Shown here one piece after another: positions 1 through 9,700 of a stretch of 64,000 bases of DNA. Both the position numbers and the translations under genes were made by a program. The stretch's first letter is position 1. The number at the start of each line of letters is the position of its first letter. This DNA is from Leptasterias polaris (taxonomy: Eukaryota; Echinodermata; Asteroidea; Forcipulatida; Asteriidae): contig JAZGTN010000035.1 of assembly GCA_037783415.1 (NCBI GenBank), positions 682,001 through 746,000 on the forward strand. The letters are read 5' to 3'. A model generated the notes under the pieces. It did not search any database. It had not been told where the DNA came from and worked only from the letters and a program-made list of their open reading frames with translations.

Positions 1-582
1 TGGTTTTTGTCAACGTAATACTGATATAATAATTATACGCAACAATATCAATAAAGATACAATAAAAATCAGCTGAGTACAGTGTATACTTGTTGAGAAA
101 ACAACACTCAACCGTCACAGTATTTTTATTTTAAAAATTGTATCCATCCAGTTATAGCGAAGTGAAAATGAGTATCTGGCCACAGCAAAAAAAAATTAAA
201 AAAACAGAACACCACGGAAATTTGAATTTTCAGTCAACCCTTCAGTATCTGAGATATGATTTATGCATAAATTGTTTCTCAGATTGAAATGTTTTGGGGT
301 GAAAAATTATCCAAACAATATTACTTTGAAGGCAATCCTTTCTCAAAATAGTTTATACTGTCAACAGCTGCACTGCTTCTCACTAAGTTTGTTTGTATGG
401 TCATTCACCAACCTATTTACCAACCTATTCCCTCACCTTTAACTCAGATAGCGACATGATTTTCTGTAAACTGAAGTCATCCCAAAGATATTTATCACAG
501 GATTTCAATAAGTCGGATTGCACATGAATATTCTGGAGGTAAGAGAGACTAACCTGATTTTGAATGTAAGTTTTTTACGTAC
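1..582 (-). other. Partial intron after M3 peptidase exon 8
   Basis: AT-rich non-coding sequence. Positions about 330-420 weakly resemble the middle of the MITE family whose full copies are at 22246-22623 and 23644-23999. No coding segment recognised. Confidence 0.6.
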
Positions 583-747
583 CTCCTCTTTCTTGTAGGA
601 TAAGAACGTCTCCAGTTCTGCACTCTGAAGAACCCTGAGCTTCTCAGAGAGATCCTTAAGGAACTTGGCAACAGTCTCAGGCGTCTTGGCCATCCTCATC
701 TCCAAGATGTAAGCAGCATGGGTTGGATAGCCAAGAAGATCCGCCAA
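583..747 (-). CDS. THOP1: M3 peptidase exon 8 (last one in the window)
   Basis: 55 codons, from [17 protein letters not shown] to [14 protein letters not shown]. Acceptor CTCCAG, donor GAG/GTACGT. The next exon of the family was not found in 1-582. Confidence 0.93.
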
Positions 748-3700
748 CTGGAGTCAAAAAGGAGACAGAGACGTTTTAAGTACAAATAAAAACTCAACTG
801 CAGGAAATACAGGGAGTCCCTCTGCAGAGCACGATTTTTATAGAGCTACTTAAGCTCATAAATAAGCCAAGTACAACAAAATTAAGCTAACCAGAATAAG
901 GTTACCAGCCAAAATACCATGTCACCTGTGCCATTCGTGACTGGTATCCTGCTCATTTCTGCTAAGCAGGAAATTGTTCAGCAGTATTTTCTGCTTAAGC
1001 AGCTCTATGTAACTGTGCCCAGATACTTCATGGAAGCTTCCATGCCCTGAATACATTTTCTTGGTGCCCCTTGAAGTGTTCCGGTAGAAATTGACATTGA
1101 CTTCACAGAGGTGTCCTTGAAAAAGGGAAAAGAAAAAAAAATGCCCAATATGAACACAATACCAGACCTGCCTCTGTTGCCCGGGACAGATCTCATGCTA
1201 GCCCAGATTTAAAATTTCAGGCTTCTAAATTTCCAAGAAATTAACCCCCAAAAGCATTTACAAACTTTCCACTTCCAGCACTCTGCATGTAAATAAAGAT
1301 AAAACAGGGCAATTATGCCATCCACTTCCATTCAAGAGTTTGTTTTTGTCAACTTGCCCAGCAGTAAACAGTGCACGATTAGTTTGGTACTGATGCATCC
1401 AATCCATCAAATTGCTATTTTATTTTATCTCATGTAGGGACCTACCTTTTGACGGATTTCAACAAGCTCCTCCATAATTTTAGTGTTTTCTTCCTTGCAT
1501 CTGCAAAACAAAACGTAATTAGAATAAATAAACTTACAATTAACATGAATCATAGACAATACAAGCAATTTACAATACAATGTGCCCTCTATAGTTCACC
1601 TGGAGAGAGGCCATTATCGCAGTGTAATATTGGAAAAAGATCAACAAGTTTTGTCCTGGCGCAGCGACCGAAGCACAACCTGATTTCTTCTTTTGTGGTT
1701 TGCCAAGCAGCAAGTTTGCACTTTTCTCAGTTTAAAGTCACCTGGAAATAGAATTATTTTTTTTTTAATATAAGAGTATATGTATATTAACAATAAAACA
1801 AATTTTTGAGTAATTGTTTGTCAGTATTTATATGTTAAAAAAATAGATAAAGTTGTTTGGGGGCGACTCCGCCCATCCCTTTTTGTGACGTCAATCGAGG
1901 AAGACTTCGCCTCGATTGAACATCGACCCCACTCGAACTTGCCTGCATTTACGTTGTATATACGCGTGCAAGTAGTGAGATTGTACGTTTCGTTTGGTTA
2001 TCCAAAAGGGGGTTTTTTCTTGCATTTTTCCAGCGAAAATTGCTGCTGGATGCAGCAAAACGACTAAAGATGGGGTCAGCCAGCATTTTTTTCCTGCAGA
2101 TCCCAAATATAGGCAGTTACGGGCATCGAAAGTTATGCTAACGAGGGCAAAGTGGTCCGGTCCGACGTCGTTTTCAGCGCTATGCAGCGAACACTTGGAT
2201 AGCCCGGGGATTTTTTCGTTGGTAGTAGTGTGCAAGGGAAGTTGCAGTGAAGCTTAGGTTACCAGCGAAATGTTTCTGGTGGAAAAACAATACCTCGTAT
2301 TATCCGTGTTCTCGTTATGACCATGCTCGTATCTTCCGTTTTTAAGACATAGAAACGCGCATGGGACAGTTCGGGACCGGTGAAAAACCTCGTATAAACT
2401 GGCGTCTCGTATTAGTCGACTGTACACTGTCCTAGGATTGCATTGGGTGGTGACGTCCGAATACGAAAACGCATCATACTGATCAGGTACCCAGACGTAA
2501 TGTACGGGGCCAGACTACACATTTTCTCCTGCCTCGATTGACGTCACGAACAGCGCCATGTAAAGGGAGGCCTATTTTTTAATTTGTAATTAAAAGAAAA
2601 ATACAATTTTTTAACCTTAGTAAATTGTTTATTCACATTACACTCATAAAAATGTATATATTAATGACAAAAGCTTTATTTTGAAAAAATACCACTGCCA
2701 GGTGCCTTTAAGCATTCGATGGTGTTTTATGTAAGGCTGGTAAATGTTTTTCACAGTTATGCAAGACATTTGAAGGTCCCAAACTGCCTTTGCCCCGTAG
2801 AGTTAAGAGTGTGAATAATTAGTCCACCCTTTTGGGGAAAATGGCTTTTGAGGGCGCACTGTATTGCAAATAGCGCCCACTTTGTTTAACACCTCAATTA
2901 CGGATGCACAAAGTTAAAAGTTAAAGCAAAATCAATCCTGAACTACAAATTTTTTTAACTTTCTAAAGTAATTTAATTTTTTGGTTTAATTTTTTAATTT
3001 TTTATAATTGCTGCATCTCGAAAACGTTTTTTATTGCTAACTGATCTGTAGAATATTCTTTAGAGTATTCTGTAGAATATTTTGTAGGGTGTTCTGTAGG
3101 GTGTTCTTTAGAGTGGTCTGTAGAGTTTTATTCTATAGAGTATTCTACAGCAGGCAGTGAGGAGTAAAGGGCTTATATGTTACCTTGAGTTAAATGCAAA
3201 TTCCAGTTTGCGTCTTGTCTCTGGGTTACGCCCTTTACGCATTGTTGGAAAGTAGTCAGGATATTTCAGTGATACTTTGCACTTGCCTTCTGGTGTCTGT
3301 GGATGGAAGTGACAGAAAGACAACAATGAATTGAATGTCAAGCCTTTGGTTGTATTTCTCCCATAATGAATAATGGACATGAGCCACTTTTGTAAGGGTG
3401 GGTGTACCTTTGGTTATTACTCAAAAAATTAATGACCAGAAACACGTACTTGGTAAAGAGAGCTGTTGATATTATAAAACATCGTTAGAAATGACAACCT
3501 TTGAAGTAATGTAGTTTTAAAATAATACAATATTTTTATATAGCGTATAATGCAAGAGCCTCTATGCGCAACACAAAACATAAAACAATGGCATGACTAT
3601 AAAAGCAAGTTACAAAAATAAAGATTCAAACAAACAAGTTTTTAAAAGTCCCTTGAAAATCTACAGAGAGCCAGCTTGGCGAATATGAAGAGGTAAGTCG

Positions 3701-6700
3701 TTCCATAATGAAGGTGCAATGAAGTTAAAGGCTGTTTGACCATAGAATTTAATGGAAAAAGCAGTTTGTGCAGTAGGGATTGGCCAATTTTAATAGAAAG
3801 CGACTACTTTTCACCCACAAATTTGAATATGAGAAAGGCTTCAGGCATGGTCTTCGAATGAGATTTTCAGAAAACAATATTTCTCAGGAGGATTGGTTCA
3901 AATTGAAACTATTAATTTTGATTAAAATCACCAATCATTTACTTTGTGTTTAAAGGCAAGATACAAAGGTTGTTTCAGAAGATGTTCATTCACTCTTATC
4001 CTTTACCTAAAATAACAGAAGCACATTTAAGAAAAGAGGCACAGCAAAACTGTCTCCTAGTAACTTACTTTGTCTAGTCTCTTGATGAAGTCATCTGGAA
4101 GACCCACTGTAAAAAGGAAGAGATTTGATAAAGTCAAATGCCACATTCAGTAAGTATGTTTCTGCCTCAGTATTAAATTTGGGGTTATATTTCACCAACA
4201 GAGGGCGTATACCCCTATGCTATCATTCACACTGTTCTGAAAACACCCTCTAGCATTCAACATTTCTGGCCTTTATTGTAGCTCGCATAAAGAGATAACA
4301 AAGACTACAAGCCTGCAAATTGGACACGATGTATCTTGCCTGTGTGCTGCACAGATTGTGTGTTGTGTACATCATGATTGCAATGTGGTCTGCATTTCGC
4401 AGCACTTTCAAGTGTATTTGTTTCCTGTTATCCGAACCCTACAAATGTAAACGTGTAACCAGTCGGTTTACCTTGTAACCGAAACTACTCAATTCCAACA
4501 CCTGCTGAGGAAAGAGGACAAACTGGAGGAATTCTACTAAAACAGATTCAAAAACAACAAAGCTAACAATGGCCTCATTTTCTACCGCTGCACTTCACAT
4601 TAAATAATCGCTGTGGTCACCCTTACCCAGCGTTGTAGCCACGCTGGTCGGCGCCGGTCGGGTGTAACCGGCACTAGCTTCTGCCAACCGCCAGAAAGAC
4701 TAAATGAACATCCTACCGACCAGCACAAAATGCAACTAAAGATTAAAATTATCTACCTCTTTAATGCCGGTCGGTCACATGTTCAGATTGACCGGGAAAA
4801 TTTTTTTCCCCAGTTGCAAATAATTAAATAAAACATTTCTTTTTACCCAAACGAAGCCGACAGTTGGAGGTCCCTTTCTTCATTAAATGTTATCTCAGCC
4901 CCAGACACTATCCAGACATGTGCAGTTTGTTAATGTTATACACTTGTTTTAGTTTGTAATACTCTTGCTCCACTCAAAAGACAAGCTGTGTGCATGGTGT
5001 GTGTCTTTGTGGCTGATCCTCTACAGTTTTTATACAATTGTTTTACTTTGTAATACTCTTGCTCCACTCAAAAGACAAGCTGGTGTGTGGTGTCTTTGTG
5101 GTTTTGTGACCAGGTTTTGTGACCCTTAGGAGTGGGTGTTGTGTTCTTTTAGGAAAGTGTGTTGACATCTGCTGGCTTATAGTTTTCGGTTTGTTTATGA
5201 ATAAGATATGATTTATTAATATCTTATTCATGCAAACTGTTTCATCGGGTTTACCACCCACTGGGGGAACCTCTGGCCAATTTTCAAATTAATATTTTTT
5301 TTATTTTTTTCAATTGTTTTTTTCAGGGTAACTAATGCATTATGGTGTTATTTTGATTTACAACTAATAATTTATTAATGGCCTTCGTGTCTTTTTTTTA
5401 AATTACATTTTTGGCCTTCATGCCCTATCTACTGGCCTTGGTGCCCTCCAAAGCTTGCTCCAAATCCAAGGCCAAAGTGGCCTTGCCCTAAAAATGTTGT
5501 AATTCGAGGCCTGCAGCTTATACTTTACTTGAATCCCTGTCATGAAGTTTAAAATAACAGATTTTTATACCTAAAAAAACATCATTACGTCTCATGAAAC
5601 CCATTCAAATCCATTTTTAAAGCAGTAAATCCAAAGCTTCGCTCTATTTTTATTGTAAATTAGCCGGCACTAAAAAAGTTCTAGCTACACCCCTGCCCTT
5701 ACCTAGTTCCTCCTCAGTAAACTCCAGTATTGTGTTCTCATCATTAAGATTCTTGTTGAAGTCGATGGCGATATCGCTGGCACGCTTCTTCAAGGCCTTC
5801 ACCTTGTCTTGTACGTCCTTGGGTAGATGCAAGCCTATAGATAATAATAATAGTGGCTTCTTTATAGTGCTCATATCCATCACTCAGTGATGCTCAAGGT
5901 GCTTCAACAGTCAGTATTTTCCTGCAAGGTATGTGGAACTACGCTTTGAAGTATGAGACCTATTCCTTTACATAGCACCATGTAATGGTTTACAAGGTGC
6001 TGTGGCGCAATATGCAGCCAATCAAACCAGGAACACCAGGGAGAACCCCTTCTCTTTTTGATAAGTGCACTGGGTTCTTAAACGTGCATTACACAACACA
6101 AGGGACCAACAGCTTTACGTCCCATCCAAAGGATGCAGCAATAATGGTTAAGTGTCTTGCTTAAGGACACAAGTGTCACGACCGAGACTCGAACCCACAC
6201 TCTGCTGAACAGAAACACCAGAGCTCGAGTCCGGTGCTCTTATCCGCTCAGCCCCGACACGCACTAGATGAAGCACACAGTTCAAACAGAACAGTCAGTT
6301 TGACATGAAGGACCCAAAATTCTAGGAAATTATACAAGAAGCGTGTCTTGACGATGTACAAGTTATCTAAATAGTGTCTAAACTGTTTTACGTTTGGTAA
6401 CATTTTTTAGCGAGGTGACCAACCATTTGAAACCATTCAACTGCACTGGTTGTGTATGATGGCTCAACTGTGCACAAAACTATCCTTGAAATTAGTAGTA
6501 TGCATTCACAACATTGTACACAACCTCCTCCCCAGGATTTTCCAAAACTGTGGGGCGTTCTGGACCCAAAGCTTGTAAGTTTTGCGTGAGCTTGCTGAAT
6601 TTGAAACGAGGTCCTTGGAATGTTTTTAACTTGGTGTTTATCTTTGGTTTTAAAAGTCCTACGGTGCAATCTGGGGCATTCTAAATGGTTTTATCTTGAT

Positions 6701-9700
6701 GTTTTTTGTGAATTTGATGCGAATGGCCCTTTGTCAATAATTGAAATACATCTGGAACATGATGCAATAAAGTTGTCTGCTTAGTGAGGTAGATCTTACC
6801 ATTTCTACGTCCCAGTTTAATCAACTTCTCCAGGTAGCGTTTTGCTTCTGGCTTCATCTTACTGACATCAGTCTTCTCTTGGAAGGCGACGAGATTGTCA
6901 AACACATCCTGTCTCATGCTATGGACGATAGAACAAAGAGATTCAATTTATTTATTATTTATTAATAACTTATTCTGGTTTCCCTAGTTTGGACATGAGA
7001 GCTTGGACGCCAAAACTTGACCTAACCTAAGCCAGGCACAGGACAAGGTAGTGGAAGTCCACATACAGCAAGGTGTGGTATGATTTAGTATATTTTTGTA
7101 ATTCCCCTTTAGGCCAAACAAACTTAGGGTTTCTGGTAGGTCTATCTGTTCAACAAACAAAAATAAAAAATTCTTTGATTGCGCACAAAGGTATCAATGT
7201 ATGGGATGGGTTCGTATAATATACCCAAAATGTTTTTGAAACATTTTAAGAAATTTAATCTAACATGACACACTGTAGTTGCCTCGCTTTTTTTAAACTG
7301 TGGAAGTACAAAAAGAAGCACCTGATTGTCTTCTAGTTCACAAGAAAAGAAATCCAGACTTTAATATAATAATAAATAATAAGCATAAATATGAGTATTA
7401 TTTAGTAAGTAGGGTCATCAAACTCTTTTACTTTGGAGGGAAGGGGTGAGGGCTCCAAACTTACACTGGACTGCAGGCCTGAGGCAAGTGATTTTAGAGT
7501 AGGGCCAGTAAACTTATGACTGGGTAAGTCTGGCATTCTTGTGGAGGTTATGTTCAAATGTTGACTTTTCGTCTGATAAATCTTTCAATTAGGTTGAGTA
7601 TTGAAGAATACTTGCCAATAATACAAGTGAGATTACCAGTGTTGTAACCAAGTCATTTTTTGTCAAGTCAAGTCAAGTCGCAAGTCATCTTTGGTCAAGT
7701 CAAGTCAAGTCACAAGTCATTTTTGTTCAAGTCAAGTCAAGTCGCAAGTCGCAAGTCAAATTTTCACAAGTCAAGTCAAGTCACAAGTCAAATTTTCGCA
7801 AGTCAAGTCAAGTCACAAGTCACATAATGTCCCGATAAGCCCACTCCCATGATGATGTTGTGACAGACTAAAAAATACAACCATTGAACCACATGCACGG
7901 CAATAATTGCCGTGCTTTTTTAGAATTTGAAGGGCATCGCAGCATTTTCGTGTAAAAAGGGCACCACGGCATTTTTGTCGAATGTGGGGGGTATCATGGC
8001 AAAAACTTAATTTTACAAAATTTAACACGACAGGTGTCAGGTGAAAAAACTAAGGTTGAACACAACCACGGATGTCACAGTGATCTAAAGCAATGCGTCT
8101 TCACCACCACAGCATTTTGACTATCCTATGCACAAACACCCCGCAAAAAATTCCCCAAAACAACAAAACAAAACATATTTAAAAAGAAACAAATCTTACG
8201 TTTTACATTTAAATAATCTTTCTGTTGATCCAAAATGTCCAAAATGGTGTAATTTTTGTAAAATAAAGCCTATAAGTTGTGCAGTTTTCCGTAAACAAGC
8301 TAACATTTCCAAGGAAATGTGTTTTGAAGACCATACTGTCGACGGCTTTTGCGTGAAAACCAGTGGCTCATTGCTCTGTACACGTTTTTTTCGCGCACCA
8401 GCGATGGTGATTATTGCAATTCGAGGGAAAAACCCTTTTCCCCGAGCGTGCGCAGACACGTAAAGTCTTTTGTCAAGGCGTTTCAAACAGGTGTTGTGGG
8501 ATATTTCACCAATAGAGGGCTTTTACTCCAATGGTATCGCATTGTTTTGAAACGCCCTCTAGCGTTCAATGTTTCCTATCTTTATTGTTGCGCATAAAGG
8601 AACGACATAACAAAGACTAGCAGCCTCTAAATTGGAAAAGACGTGACCGCGTGCGTTGTAAACTGTGATCGCAATGTGGTCCGTGTTTTGCGGAACCGAA
8701 CCCTAAAAATGTAAACGTATAACTTCACATTTAATATTCCTGTGTTGTAACCAAGTCATTTTTTCTCAAGTCAAGTCAAGTCGCAAGTCATATTTGCTCA
8801 AGTCAAGTCAAGTCACGAGTCATTTTTGCTCAAGTCAAGTCAAGTCGCAAGTCAATGAAATTGGCGACTCGAGTCTGACTCGAGTCCAAGTCACCGACTC
8901 GAGTCAACAACACTGGAGATTACTCTACTCTCAGTGCTACATGTAGTTCAAATTAAAACAGTTCAAATTTTAAACAGTGTACAGGTGGTAGTTTTTTCTC
9001 ATTTCAATTCTGATCTTATAAAAACAATTCTGGGGCAGTAAACATCCTGAGCTACAAGCCCTATGGTCTTGTGGATTTTCACCACAAATTCCGAGCACAG
9101 GTCTTACCTCATTTCCACATCAAAGTCAGAGAGTTTCTTATCGGCATCAGTACTTGCTTCTCTCATTGCTTTATCAGGAGATGTATGCTGAGGGAAGTCC
9201 AGCATGTTACGTTGAACGCCGTACTCACAATCATTGTTAGCCAGTGCCTGAATGGTAATCAAACGACGACAGAATTTGTTTTGCTGTTTTCTATAATTAA
9301 TCATTTATCACTTTGTGGTAAAATAACACAAACAAATTACCTAGAATATTATTAAGAGATAAAGAAACTTTATATTTTTTATTTTAATGGTAAATTTTAT
9401 AAATTATAAAGCCTCCAACCCCACCCCATCCACCCCCTGGATGGTAAGAAAGCTAACAAGTTCCAGCACTGCAGGGATGTCATAAACGAGATAATTTATC
9501 ATGCTACAACGGCTGCCACTGAGTGCAACAAGAGTTGTTGAAATCTTCATGATCTTATTCTTAGTTTCTGTGAGTCGTCTTTAATTAGAATACAGGTCAA
9601 CTCGTACGCACGCAAACTTGTATGCACCAACTCGTACACACACCAACTCGTACGCACACCAACTCGTACGCACACCAACCCGTACGCACACCAACTCATA

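Noticed and set aside
7895..7915. Perfect palindrome (GCACGGCAAT, A, then its inverse) followed by T6, like a bacterial terminator
   Set aside because: Eukaryotic context within the hAT-like element; most likely a chance or element-internal hairpin.
8128..8486. Plus and minus open frames of about 100 residues inside the hAT-like element
   Set aside because: Neither resembles a hAT transposase (no BED finger or dimerisation motif).
7660..8860. Regularly repeated CAAGTC blocks resembling a CRISPR-like array
   Set aside because: Repeats are short, irregular and lie inside a transposon with inverted ends and a target duplication, in a eukaryotic intron.
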